A stretch of 64,000 nucleotides of DNA, taken from NCBI GenBank assembly GCA_002239025.1, contig MPNM01000011.1:1-64000 (forward strand), in the 5' to 3' direction. The notes below the pieces were generated by a model that was not told where the DNA came from, did not search any database, and saw only the letters and a program-made list of their open reading frames with translations. Position 1 is the stretch's first letter. Each line of letters begins with the position of its first letter. The translations under genes and the position numbers were made by a program. Below, piece after piece: positions 19,686 to 29,083 of this stretch. This DNA comes from Chloroflexi bacterium bin125. Its GTDB lineage: Bacteria; Chloroflexota; Dehalococcoidia; Bin125.

Positions 19686-20717
19686 GTGACCCGCCTATTC
19701 GCCAGGCGGTCGAGTGGTCGCTCAGTTGGGCACCTGGATCCTGAGGAGATCAAGCCGGCGGTTGAGGACTATTCGGGGCTGTTCGATGGGAGCCTCGAAC
19801 AACGCAAAGATCGCTATCACGCGGTCGTCAATCACTACTACAACCTTGCGACCGATTTCTACGAGTTCGGTTGGGGTCGGTCATTTCATTTTGCGCCCCG
19901 ACGCCGCGGCGAGAGTTTCAACGAATCGATGCTGCGGCACGAGCACTTTCTCGCCAAACAGTTAACCGTGACCTCGGGCATGCAGGTGCTGGATGTTGGC
20001 TGTGGGGTCGGCGGGCCGATGGCCAATTTGGCCCGCCGCACTGGAGCGAACTTTGTTGGAATCAATCTGAACGCCTACCAGATCGATCGCGCCAAACACC
20101 ACACGAGGGATTTGCAGTCGCAGTGCCGATTCATTCACGGCGACTATATGGACATTCCTGAAGCTGACGACCAGTTTGACGCTGCGATCAATATCGAAGC
20201 CACACCGCACGCGCCCGACAAGACGGCAGTGTTCCGGGAGATCTTCCGTGTCCTGCGTCCGGGCGGCGAGTTTGCCGGCTACGAATGGTGTCTCACCGAC
20301 TTGTACGATCCCGAGAACGCCGACCACGTGCGGATCAAGCAGGACGTCATGAAGGGCAACGGACTTCCAGATATTGCGCACACATCGGAGATCAGCTCGG
20401 CGCTGGTCGCAGCAGGGTTCGAGGTCGTGGAAGCTCGCGACCTCGCCCCCGAATCGGATCCGGAGACTCCCTGGTACCGCCCGCTACAAGGTCGCGATCT
20501 GAGTCTGGCGAGTTTGCCACGAACGCCGATTGGCCGAGCCCTGACAAACATGTCGTTGCGAGTCGGAGAGAAGCTGCGGATCGTTCCTGAGGGCGCTCGG
20601 GAGATCAGCAGCGTGTTGAATGCGGGCGCTGATGCGCTGGTCGAGGGCGGGGAGGCCGGTGTGTTTACGCCGATGTTCTACTACCTGGCGAGAAAACCCG
20701 AACAGTCCGAGGGCTGA
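19686..20717 (+). CDS. sterol C-24 methyltransferase-like SAM-dependent methyltransferase
   Basis: SMT signature regions: YEFGWGRSFHFAPRRRGESFNESMLRHEHFLA, LDVGCGVGGP, IEATPHAP, GYEWCLTDLYDPENADHVRIKQDVMKGNGLPDI, GFEVVEARDLA; GTG start with AGGAGAG upstream. Confidence 0.88.
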   Translation: MTRLFARRSSGRSVGHLDPEEIKPAVEDYSGLFDGSLEQRKDRYHAVVNHYYNLATDFYEFGWGRSFHFAPRRRGESFNESMLRHEHFLAKQLTVTSGMQVLDVGCGVGGPMANLARRTGANFVGINLNAYQIDRAKHHTRDLQSQCRFIHGDYMDIPEADDQFDAAINIEATPHAPDKTAVFREIFRVLRPGGEFAGYEWCLTDLYDPENADHVRIKQDVMKGNGLPDIAHTSEISSALVAAGFEVVEARDLAPESDPETPWYRPLQGRDLSLASLPRTPIGRALTNMSLRVGEKLRIVPEGAREISSVLNAGADALVEGGEAGVFTPMFYYLARKPEQSEG

Positions 20718-20747
20718 GCCACGCGGGAAGGAACATTGCGGACAGGG

Positions 20748-23700
20748 TCAGACGCTGCGGGCCTTGCGCCGCTCCTCGTACAAGCCGAGGGCGTGCAACG
20801 GGAAGTACTGTCGGTACAGCACGTAGTCCAACAGCGCTGTGCGGAAAAACACTCCAGCCAAGTCTTGTTTGGGCCAGGTCCCGTCCGGACACTGCCGTTC
20901 GATCAGGAACTGAACGCCGCGCGCAATGGCTGGCCAATCTGACGCTCCCGCCTCGAGCAAGGCGATTAGCGCCCAGGCAGTCTGGATAATCTGACTCTCC
21001 TCGTGTTGGACGTATTGTCCGGTCATGCAGCCGCTGTGATGCTCGCCCCATCCTCCGTCGTCGTTCTGGCGATCCAATAGCCATCTGCATGCTGCTTTGA
21101 GCGCCGGATCGTTCGGCTGCGCTCCATTGGCGACCAGGCCTTTGATCCCGAAGAACGTGCCGTAGATGAACTGCACACCCCACACTCCACGCCAGGAGCC
21201 GTCGCTGTTCTGAGTACGGCGGAGGCAGGCATCCGCTTGCGAGATGGCGCGTTCCGTGTCCCGATCGATGATCTCCGGGAAGTGCGTCCGGCAAGCGACG
21301 AGCGCTGCCAGGCAGGAAGCGGTGCATTCGACGAATGAGTGCTCGGTCATTGACTCGCCGAACATCTCGGCGGGATTGACTCGCTCGAGTTCGACCCTGG
21401 AGCGCTGTGCCTCATAACTGCCGAATCCGCCATCGCGATTCTGCCCACGCAGCATGAAGCCAATCGCATCGCGGAGTGCTGTCGCGCTGATCGATGTGGG
21501 ATCGGCTGCCAGAATCCCCAGCACGGCTTCCGCCGTGCAGTCCGTTACCGGCCAACCGTGCCATTGCGCGGCGAAACACCAACCGCCCTTCGGGTCGTTG
21601 CGATACGCCTCGCGATAGCCCGGAAAGCTGGTAGCGATCTGCTGTTCCCGGAGGTAAGTAGTCCCGCGCTGTAACGCGTCGGGCAAGTCGCCAATCTGAG
21701 GCACGGTCGACAGCGCCTGCAGCGCGAAGCCCGTGTCCCACGAGGCGCTTCTGGCGCCGGTCATGCGGGCGCCATGCTCCTCGTCTTCCCAGAACCATTG
21801 GTTGACCTGCTCCAGCGCTCGTTGGCAGTCGCCGTCGTCGGGATCGTGCAGCCACAGGGCGAGGATGTTGAGCAGGCCGCTGACCGGAGAGATGCTCGTG
21901 TGATCAGTCGTGTTGAGCTCCCACTTGATCTGACCGATCAGCGCCTCAATCGACCTGGCGCGCAGGCCCTTGCCGTGGAATCGCTCAAGTAGCTCCGCGC
22001 CCCGGTACCCCGCTCTCAGCAATGCTGTCGGCTTGGCGAAGAGGTCAGCCTGGCGCAGGTGGTTGCGATGCGCAGGAAAGTCGACGGTTTCAAACCCCTG
22101 GGGGAACAATTCTTCGCGTAAGGACTCGATCAGTGGTGTGACCGGCGTCTGGAACCGACGCGGATAGATCGCAGCCATGGCCATGTAGATCAGCCGGGTG
22201 TGGCAGTACCAGTTCGAGGGATGCAGTGGCAGTTGGCGGGGTAGGCTCCAGAGCTCGGGGAGCACGGGATGGATTCCACTCCACTCGTAGAGATTGAGCA
22301 GCGCCAGCCAGAACTTGCCCCAGCTTGGGATGCTCAGAGTGCCTTCCTGCTGGAGGAATCGTCGCGCCGGCTTGACCAGCGGATCGTCCCGCTCAATGCC
22401 GAGCAGTCGTGACGCCACATAGACCAGGGCGGTGACAAACACGTAGGGATGTGAGTGGTCGTGTAAGCCCCACGATCCCTCCGGCAACCGAGACTGCTCG
22501 AAGTAACGCAGAATCCGCTCGCGTCGCTCGGGATCGATCGGCCGCCCAATGATGTGCTGCAGCAGCACCCACTGCGCCGTGATCATTGGGCACCAGACCA
22601 TCTCGCCTTCCCAACTGCCATCTTCGGCCTGGAGGTCCAACAGACTCGCGGCGGCGCCCTGTATCGCCGGACGGGCATCAGGTGACAGGGCATCCGGCTG
22701 ACGCAGGTCGCCGTTTCGTGGCCGCTCTGATGGAGCCGATGGCATGGAGGTCAGAAATGCGCGGGACAGCGTCTCGGTGGGCCGTTCGGGTCCGGCATTG
22801 CCGGCTCGTCTGACACTGTGCAGGTTCCAGGCGCCTCGCAGAAGCCACGCCATGCGATTGCCCAGACCGCGAGCGACCTCGCCGAACTGGCGCCAGGCTG
22901 GAAGGTCGAGCGACCTCGGAACAGCGGCCCTGAGCGCCCACGCCACCGTCATCGAGAACTCGCGACTCAGGCTGGCCACCGAGGTGTCTTCACAGGCAAG
23001 CAGCCGCACGGTGTGGTTACGTACCGCGGCACTGGTCCTCCAGCGACCAAACATTGCCTGCCGCAGCACGGCCGCTTCGGCCCGCTGATCGGCAAACGCC
23101 TCGTAGAGTCCCATTGCCAGCAGTTCCGGAACTCTTGTCGCGTCGAATCGCTCGTTCCTAAAGTCTTCGAACTGTTCGCTCTCCGCCAGCGCGATGGCAT
23201 CACCAAAGCCCAGCGTGAGCCCTGTGGCAGTCAAGGGGTGGTAGTGTCCTGCCGCATCGCCAATCAGCACTCGACGAGAGGTGCCGTACGTGACCCGTGG
23301 GCTGACGACATTGGCGGCGGCGTGAACACGGTCTTCCGACCACGCCTCGACGAACGGCGCCCGGAGCGGTTCCGGCAACCAGCGGGCATACGAGTCCGAC
23401 AGGAGGCCTTTCCAGTCTTGAGGCGCATGTTCAAATGGGATGTCAATGACGGCGCGGACGAGATCGTCGCTCAGGCGATAGATCAGCATCGGGCCGGGAG
23501 CGCCACACACGACGTGTCCGTATCCCTCCAGTGGCAGCCGGGCGCCCTCCAAGGTGAGCCCAATCATGCGCGAAGCAGTTTTCGATCTTGTAGCCAGGCC
23601 CAACGAACGACGGACCACCGACGAGCGGCCGTCGGCGCCGACGATCCGCTCTGCAACAACGGTCTGGCTTGTGCCGTTCTGCGAGAAGGTGATTCGTTCG

Positions 23701-24104
23701 TCCTCGACGGTGTGCACGCGGGCGTGAAGTCTGAGGTCGACACCGGGCTCCGCGTCCGCCGTCTCGCGTAGACGTGAGACCAGCGTCGCGTGTTCACACA
23801 CCAGCCCGCGCGATCCGTCCGAGTAGGGAAGCACGATTGGCTCGTGGCCGTCATCCGGGAACACCGCGAAGCCCTTGCCTGAGCCGCCCCGAGCTTCATC
23901 ATGGACTGATATCCCGAAATCACGCAGGATTCGTGCGGCTGGAGGATGCAGCCACTCACCTGCCAGTCGCTCCGACGCGGACGGATTCGCCTCGAACAGC
24001 GCGACTCGATAGCCATTGCGCGCATGGGCAATCGCGCACAGGCTGCCGACAGGTCCGGCGCCGACGATCGCCACATCGTATCGGCTCACGCCGGTATCAG
24101 TCAC
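20748..24104 (-). CDS. fused squalene-epoxidase-like FAD monooxygenase + oxidosqualene cyclase
   Basis: N-term: DVAIVGAGPVGSLCAIAHARNGYRVALFEANPSASERLAGEWLHPPAARILRDFGI, GADGRSSVVRRSLG, RRVLIGDAAGHYHPLTATGLTLGFGDAIAL. C-term: WYCHTRLIYMAMAAIYPRRF, SASWDTGFALQAL, HGWPVTDCTAE, QW repeats (QNDDGGWGE, QCPDGTWPK). GTG at 24104 overlaps the CYP51 TGA; the track start at 24173 would overlap CYP51. Confidence 0.92.
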   Translation of the reverse strand: MTDTGVSRYDVAIVGAGPVGSLCAIAHARNGYRVALFEANPSASERLAGEWLHPPAARILRDFGISVHDEARGGSGKGFAVFPDDGHEPIVLPYSDGSRGLVCEHATLVSRLRETADAEPGVDLRLHARVHTVEDERITFSQNGTSQTVVAERIVGADGRSSVVRRSLGLATRSKTASRMIGLTLEGARLPLEGYGHVVCGAPGPMLIYRLSDDLVRAVIDIPFEHAPQDWKGLLSDSYARWLPEPLRAPFVEAWSEDRVHAAANVVSPRVTYGTSRRVLIGDAAGHYHPLTATGLTLGFGDAIALAESEQFEDFRNERFDATRVPELLAMGLYEAFADQRAEAAVLRQAMFGRWRTSAAVRNHTVRLLACEDTSVASLSREFSMTVAWALRAAVPRSLDLPAWRQFGEVARGLGNRMAWLLRGAWNLHSVRRAGNAGPERPTETLSRAFLTSMPSAPSERPRNGDLRQPDALSPDARPAIQGAAASLLDLQAEDGSWEGEMVWCPMITAQWVLLQHIIGRPIDPERRERILRYFEQSRLPEGSWGLHDHSHPYVFVTALVYVASRLLGIERDDPLVKPARRFLQQEGTLSIPSWGKFWLALLNLYEWSGIHPVLPELWSLPRQLPLHPSNWYCHTRLIYMAMAAIYPRRFQTPVTPLIESLREELFPQGFETVDFPAHRNHLRQADLFAKPTALLRAGYRGAELLERFHGKGLRARSIEALIGQIKWELNTTDHTSISPVSGLLNILALWLHDPDDGDCQRALEQVNQWFWEDEEHGARMTGARSASWDTGFALQALSTVPQIGDLPDALQRGTTYLREQQIATSFPGYREAYRNDPKGGWCFAAQWHGWPVTDCTAEAVLGILAADPTSISATALRDAIGFMLRGQNRDGGFGSYEAQRSRVELERVNPAEMFGESMTEHSFVECTASCLAALVACRTHFPEIIDRDTERAISQADACLRRTQNSDGSWRGVWGVQFIYGTFFGIKGLVANGAQPNDPALKAACRWLLDRQNDDGGWGEHHSGCMTGQYVQHEESQIIQTAWALIALLEAGASDWPAIARGVQFLIERQCPDGTWPKQDLAGVFFRTALLDYVLYRQYFPLHALGLYEERRKARSV

Positions 24105-25501
24105 CGGAAGACTCTGCCTTGCGAACGGCGCCGATATCGGATTCGACAGGGTGTCACGGGACCAGTGACCCAACTGCCGTAGTTGGGGGTCGGAAAGGCA
24201 GTGTCGAGACTGAAGTCGAAGCGATCGAGCAGCACGGTCCAGATGGCTTTGACCTGCATCTCGGCAAAGTGTTTGCCCATGCAGCGATGCTTGCCGCCGC
24301 CGAAGCCGATCAAGGCGTAGGGATGCTGTTTGTCCTCGCGAGCGGGTTCGGCGTAGCGGTCCGGATCGAATTGGTCCGGGTTGGCGAACAGATGCGGCAG
24401 CCGGTGAGAAACCGCCGGCGAGACCATCGCTAGCGCACCTTCAGGCACCAAGTAGTCTCCGTAGCGCATCGGCTTGAGCACCTTGCGGATCAGGATGATC
24501 AGCGGCGGGTGGAGTCGCTCGCCCTCGCGCACCGCATGCTCCATGGTCACCTGTTGTCTCAGGCCCTCGAGGCTCATGCTCCCGGTATCGCCGTACACGG
24601 CGGCCGTTTCATCTCTGACACGTTCCGCGTATGAGGAGGCTCTCAGGAGTTCAAGACCGGTCCAGGTGGCGAGCACCGCGCTGGTGTGCTGACCGGCGAA
24701 CAACACGGTCAAGAGGATTCCCGTGATCTCGTCATCACTCAACGTGCGGCCATCGCTGTAGGCCGCGTCCATAAGCGTTTGCATGAAGTCGTCAGGGCGC
24801 GCATCGGCGCGTCGACGGGCCGACATGATCCGACCAAAGATTTCGGCTACCTGTTTGCGTGCCCGGTCGCGGCTGCGATGCGCGGGAGTCGGAAGCCGGG
24901 GCAGAAAGAAGCCCAGGGTGTTGATACCCTTCTGCAGGTCGTGATAAGCATCGGCGAAGCCCGCGTCCACCTGATCGCGGACTTCCTGACCGATCAGACT
25001 GCGACTGGCGATGTTCACGGTCAGTTCGTTCATTGCTTCCGGCAGATCGAGTACGCCTTCCTCGCCGAGGGAATCGGCTAGTAGCGCCGTCTCCTCGAAC
25101 ATGATCCGGGCGAACTCTTGCATCGCAGCTTCCCTGAGTGCCGGATAGAGAAAGCCGAGCTGCTCGTCCATGATCGTGGGCGCGACATCGTAGGCCACGC
25201 CACGACCGAAGATTGGAACAGTGAACTGATAGACGTCCTTGGCGTTCAGTTGGTCCTCGGGTGCGCTAAAGAACGCGTCATGCGCCTCGGGTCCGCAGAA
25301 GAGCACAAACTGGCGAGGACCAAGTCGGAATCGGAACAGTTCGCCCAACTGACCCCAACCGCGGCTCATCATCGCCACCGGGTCGCGTTGAAAGTCCCGC
25401 AGGTGACCAATCATCGGCGCCCCACCACTCAGCTCGGGGATTGCCCGTTCATCTTGTGGAGCCGTCGGAGCGTTGCGCAGTTGAACCATCTCAGTCCTCA
25501 A
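24101..25501 (-). CDS. cyp51: CYP51-type cytochrome P450 (sterol 14alpha-demethylase)
   Basis: VPIFGRGVAYDVAPTIMDEQLGFLYPALREAAM, LFAGQHTSAVLATWTGLELL, heme loop FGGGKHRCMGKHFAEMQVKAIW, C-term VTPCRIRYRRR, all CYP51-like. Confidence 0.93.
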   Translation of the reverse strand: MRTEMVQLRNAPTAPQDERAIPELSGGAPMIGHLRDFQRDPVAMMSRGWGQLGELFRFRLGPRQFVLFCGPEAHDAFFSAPEDQLNAKDVYQFTVPIFGRGVAYDVAPTIMDEQLGFLYPALREAAMQEFARIMFEETALLADSLGEEGVLDLPEAMNELTVNIASRSLIGQEVRDQVDAGFADAYHDLQKGINTLGFFLPRLPTPAHRSRDRARKQVAEIFGRIMSARRRADARPDDFMQTLMDAAYSDGRTLSDDEITGILLTVLFAGQHTSAVLATWTGLELLRASSYAERVRDETAAVYGDTGSMSLEGLRQQVTMEHAVREGERLHPPLIILIRKVLKPMRYGDYLVPEGALAMVSPAVSHRLPHLFANPDQFDPDRYAEPAREDKQHPYALIGFGGGKHRCMGKHFAEMQVKAIWTVLLDRFDFSLDTAFPTPNYGSWVTGPVTPCRIRYRRRSQGRVFR

Positions 25502-25521
25502 CAGACCCTAAAACGCCGACC

Positions 25522-26631
25522 CTAGTAGACCCGCGGGATCAATGCGTATGGTACCCGCTGCGTGTAGCGTTCCCAGAGTTCGCCGTACTTGGTTCGGCAG
25601 CGACGGTCGTCGCGCCTCGCACGGTGCCACAACAGCGCCGTCAGCCACACCGGCAAAGCAAACGGGATCCAGGACGCGAACGCGGTCGTGAGCGCAAATG
25701 CAAAGTACACGCAAATCTCGCCGGAATAGTTCAGATGTCGGCCTACACCCCAGAAGCCAGACACCAGCAGTCGCCCGTCAAGTGTCTCAGCCGGCCGACC
25801 CCAGATTGAACTCTCCGCATCCTGCTTGAAGCGGTGCTTCTGTTCGTTGGCTCCGCGGAACATGCAGAATCCCACGACGAACAGCACGCAGATCAATACC
25901 GCCGCCCAGATCGGTATCGAGTCCGTGCTATCCAACAACCACCATCCTGCCAGGCAATAGAAGAACGGCACCAGGACATAGTCTCCCCAGGTCAACATCC
26001 AGCCAAAGCGCTCAGCGACGATGTCCCAGGTGAAGATCATGCCATTCTCAAACTGAAAGTAGTTCAGGACGTATATGAACGTGAAGGCCTGATACAAGAG
26101 CATTTGTAAAGAGAACTCACCGTGCGTGTCGTACTGGACTGCGGCAAACGACACATTGAACAATGCCAGCGAAATCAGGGATGGTCGGTAGCTGAACAGC
26201 TTCAGGTCGACCCCAAGCCAGGATGGATTGAGCTGTCGGCCGAAGAAGAACCCCCGCAACAGACCGGGCGATTCACCTGGTGATTCGCTTTGGAGACGCG
26301 ACCCTTGCCAGTACAACCCGGCTGAGAGCACACAGGCGAAGATGTTGGACACGATGAACAGCTCGGCAAAGTGCGTGTGTAGCACCGAAAGTGAAATGAC
26401 ATCGAAGACATCGCCGAGCACCGCCAGCAGCATGATGATCAAGAACAGCGCCAGCCCGTTGAGGTTGTAGGTGCGCGTCACGCCGTCAGGATCAGGCCTG
26501 CCCACCGCCTGGCGCCCCGGCACATATTTTGAACCGAGCAGCAGAACTCCGACGAACAGCAGGAATATCCCCATTGCCTCGAGCAGGTGCTGGCCTGATA
26601 CGGCCGTCCACTCCGAGGGGATATCAGGCAT
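25522..26631 (-). CDS. ERG4/ERG24-family sterol reductase (likely C-14 reductase)
   Basis: 369 aa polytopic; C-term LLVSGFWGVGRHLNYSGEICVYFAFALTTAF...HRARRDDRRCRTKYGELWERYTQRVPYALIPRVY. Confidence 0.9.
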   Translation of the reverse strand: MPDIPSEWTAVSGQHLLEAMGIFLLFVGVLLLGSKYVPGRQAVGRPDPDGVTRTYNLNGLALFLIIMLLAVLGDVFDVISLSVLHTHFAELFIVSNIFACVLSAGLYWQGSRLQSESPGESPGLLRGFFFGRQLNPSWLGVDLKLFSYRPSLISLALFNVSFAAVQYDTHGEFSLQMLLYQAFTFIYVLNYFQFENGMIFTWDIVAERFGWMLTWGDYVLVPFFYCLAGWWLLDSTDSIPIWAAVLICVLFVVGFCMFRGANEQKHRFKQDAESSIWGRPAETLDGRLLVSGFWGVGRHLNYSGEICVYFAFALTTAFASWIPFALPVWLTALLWHRARRDDRRCRTKYGELWERYTQRVPYALIPRVY

Positions 26632-27745
26632 CGTTCGAGCTTGTGGCGGTCTCGCGGTCCAGGTGCTCCTGCCACTTGCGGACTGTCACCTGCTGGAACG
26701 AGCGGACAACCGGATTGACCTCGATTGGTGCGGCATCCCAGTTCGTCTCGTAACCCGTTTGCTCAGCCTCCACCGCCCAGCGATCCTGTGAGAGCAACGG
26801 ACCGATCAACATACGGTTGGCCAGGCGCAGGACGGTGGTCATGGCCCAGCGAGGAATGCGAACCGGAAGCATGGGGATTTTGAGCGACCTGAAGTAGAAG
26901 AGGAAAAACGTCCGCGTCCTCCGCTCATCGATGGGTAGGACGAAGAGCCAGTGTTTGATTTCGCCATCGGTGTTTGATCGCTGGTAGGGATATTCGAAGC
27001 AGAGCTCCATGTGGTTGGTATTGAGGCGATCGTGATCGACGAACAATCCAGAGATGCGTCCTCGCCCGACGCGGGTCTCATAGGCCAGGTGTACGTCGTC
27101 GCCAATCGTTTCGTGGCGGGTTAGCGTGGCGCCGTCGAACGGTCGATACTGACGATGCAGGTAGGCGTGAGAGAAATCGCTCACGTTGTCGATGATGATC
27201 GAGTGGTGTGCCGCGAGGTCGAACGTCAGGGGTACGCAGGCCCATCGCCCGGACCCTTCGAGCTCGGGGATTTCCGGGATCTGGCGCTCCTCCGACAGTG
27301 CTGGATCTCCTGGGAAGATCCAGACGAGTCCGTAGCGAACTTGCACCGGATAGGACCTCACGGAGAGCTTCGGTACCTGGTTGCGACCGAACAGGTCGGG
27401 AATGTCAGCGACGTTGCCGTCTTCGTCGTACTGCCAGCCGTGGTAGCCACAGACGAGCTGGCAACCCTCGACCTCGCCTAGCGAGAGTTTGACCTGGCGG
27501 TGCAGGCAACGATTTTCGATCGCGTGAAATGAGCCATCCTCCGACCGGTAGAGCGCGATTGATTGCTTCCAGAACACGACCTCGGTCACCGCGCCCGGCT
27601 TGACGTTCCGCACTTCCTCGACGGCGTACCAGTAGTCCGGGTTCATGCCCGCCGCGCGTGCTTGCTGGCGCAGGTTGCCCTCACTGCCAAAGGCCGGCGG
27701 CCGGACCGTTGTTGCATCTGTATCGACACTCATATCGCGAGCCAT
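26624..27745 (-). CDS. Rieske [2Fe-2S] non-heme iron oxygenase, SdmA-like candidate sterol C-4 demethylase
   Basis: CLHRQVKLSLGEVEGCQLVCGYHGWQYDEDG (CxH..CxxH); DNVSDFSHAYLH iron-site region; stop overlaps the sterol reductase start by 8 bp. Confidence 0.88.
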   Translation of the reverse strand: MARDMSVDTDATTVRPPAFGSEGNLRQQARAAGMNPDYWYAVEEVRNVKPGAVTEVVFWKQSIALYRSEDGSFHAIENRCLHRQVKLSLGEVEGCQLVCGYHGWQYDEDGNVADIPDLFGRNQVPKLSVRSYPVQVRYGLVWIFPGDPALSEERQIPEIPELEGSGRWACVPLTFDLAAHHSIIIDNVSDFSHAYLHRQYRPFDGATLTRHETIGDDVHLAYETRVGRGRISGLFVDHDRLNTNHMELCFEYPYQRSNTDGEIKHWLFVLPIDERRTRTFFLFYFRSLKIPMLPVRIPRWAMTTVLRLANRMLIGPLLSQDRWAVEAEQTGYETNWDAAPIEVNPVVRSFQQVTVRKWQEHLDRETATSSNDA

Positions 27746-27779
27746 TCAGAAGTTGCGGTGGTCACTGGACTGGTCATGA

Positions 27780-28874
27780 CTACTCACCTTCCGGGACGAT
27801 CGATTCGGGGCGCTTCGCGCGTGAATTAGTGATGGCCTTGCGCTGATAGTGGAACGCGTACGCGTCGCGAACTGCGGCGCGCATTGTTGTCGGCTGAAAG
27901 CCCAGTTCCTCTTTCGCCTTGCTGGTGTCGGCGTGACGGGACTTCTGCAAGAGTCGGATCGCACCTGGGGTGAATCGCTGGGGGTCGTCGGGGCGAAGCC
28001 GGCTGAGGACGTTGCTGACCACCACTGACATCGGCAACATCAGGCTGACGGGTATCTGCCGCTGCGGTCGCCGAATGCCCGAAACCTCCTGAAACAGATC
28101 CAACATGTTGGAGATCGTCTGGTACTCGGAGCTGAAGATGTACTTCTGCCCTGTTCGCCCGCGCTCCATGCTGAGCACATGTCCCTGGACGATGTCTTGC
28201 GCCGCGACAAACTCGAACCCACCGTCGACATAGGCGTGCAGTTTGCCGTTGGCGAAATCGACCAGCGTCCGACCCATTCGCGAGGGCATGAAGTCGTTTC
28301 CGCCGACGACCGCGCAGGACGTGGCGATCACGACATCTTGACCGTTTGCTGCCGCATGCCAACACTCGGTTTCGACCATCGCCTTGCTGCGCTCATATGG
28401 CATCGTGCGTTCCATGGGATAGAACGGCATCGACTCCCTGGACGGAGCTGACGGATCGTCGAGGTCGTAGCCAACTGCGCTAAACGAGCCGGTTACTACC
28501 ACTCGTCCAGCGTCGAACTCCTGCGCCGCCTGGAGGACGTTACGAGTACCAATCACGTTGCTCTCGAAGACATCCCGCCGATGCGCGTCGTCGCCGTCGA
28601 TCGTGGATACGAGCGCCGCCGTGTGAAAGACGCCGTGGCATCCGGCAAGCGCTTGCCGCGTTGCTTCGAGATCGCGGATGTCGCCATAGACGCGCTCTAC
28701 GTCGAGCCCATCCATGGCCTCGTTGTTGTCCTCGTGTCTCAGCAGCACCCGGACGCGAGCGCCATCGCCTAACAATCTGCGCACCAGATTGGCCCCCACA
28801 TGGCCAGCCGCCCCAGTCACGAATAAGGGCGGCGCTGATGTGCCGGAGACGCTGTCAGATGGCTCAGAGTCCAT
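27780..28874 (-). CDS. NAD(P)-dependent epimerase / 3beta-hydroxysteroid dehydrogenase-like, SdmB-like candidate
   Basis: FVTGAAGHVGANLVRRLL; VFHTAALVS; MPYERSKAMVE; downstream partner of the Rieske gene. Confidence 0.88.
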   Translation of the reverse strand: MDSEPSDSVSGTSAPPLFVTGAAGHVGANLVRRLLGDGARVRVLLRHEDNNEAMDGLDVERVYGDIRDLEATRQALAGCHGVFHTAALVSTIDGDDAHRRDVFESNVIGTRNVLQAAQEFDAGRVVVTGSFSAVGYDLDDPSAPSRESMPFYPMERTMPYERSKAMVETECWHAAANGQDVVIATSCAVVGGNDFMPSRMGRTLVDFANGKLHAYVDGGFEFVAAQDIVQGHVLSMERGRTGQKYIFSSEYQTISNMLDLFQEVSGIRRPQRQIPVSLMLPMSVVVSNVLSRLRPDDPQRFTPGAIRLLQKSRHADTSKAKEELGFQPTTMRAAVRDAYAFHYQRKAITNSRAKRPESIVPEGE

Positions 28875-29083
28875 GTGGCTCTCACACTGTGCATTGGGCG
28901 GACAGGGTGTGGATGAAGTCGAAGATAATCGCTGCCCGTTAGACGTTCAAGATCAGGAATGAACGGCGTCAGCCGATTCGACTGCTAGAGAACAACCCTG
29001 CATCAAGGCAGTGTCGCTATGATGCACACTTGATCTGGCGGGAGTGGTCAGGTCGATCTGTGTAGCGAAGAGAGTCGGTCGGA
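28875..29083. promoter_or_regulatory. divergent intergenic region of the sterol locus with 7-bp inverted repeat
   Basis: 209 bp between divergent genes; TGCATCA (28999-29005) and TGATGCA (29020-29026). Confidence 0.4.

Noticed and set aside
22818-23771. 317-aa plus-strand ORF opposite the epoxidase domain
   Set aside because: Antisense shadow of the fusion gene with biased composition
20748-24173. Squalene-hopene cyclase instead of oxidosqualene cyclase
   Set aside because: The acid motif is TDCTAE rather than DxDDTA, WYCHTRLIYMAMAAIYPRRF is OSC-like, and the gene is fused to an epoxidase-like domain next to CYP51
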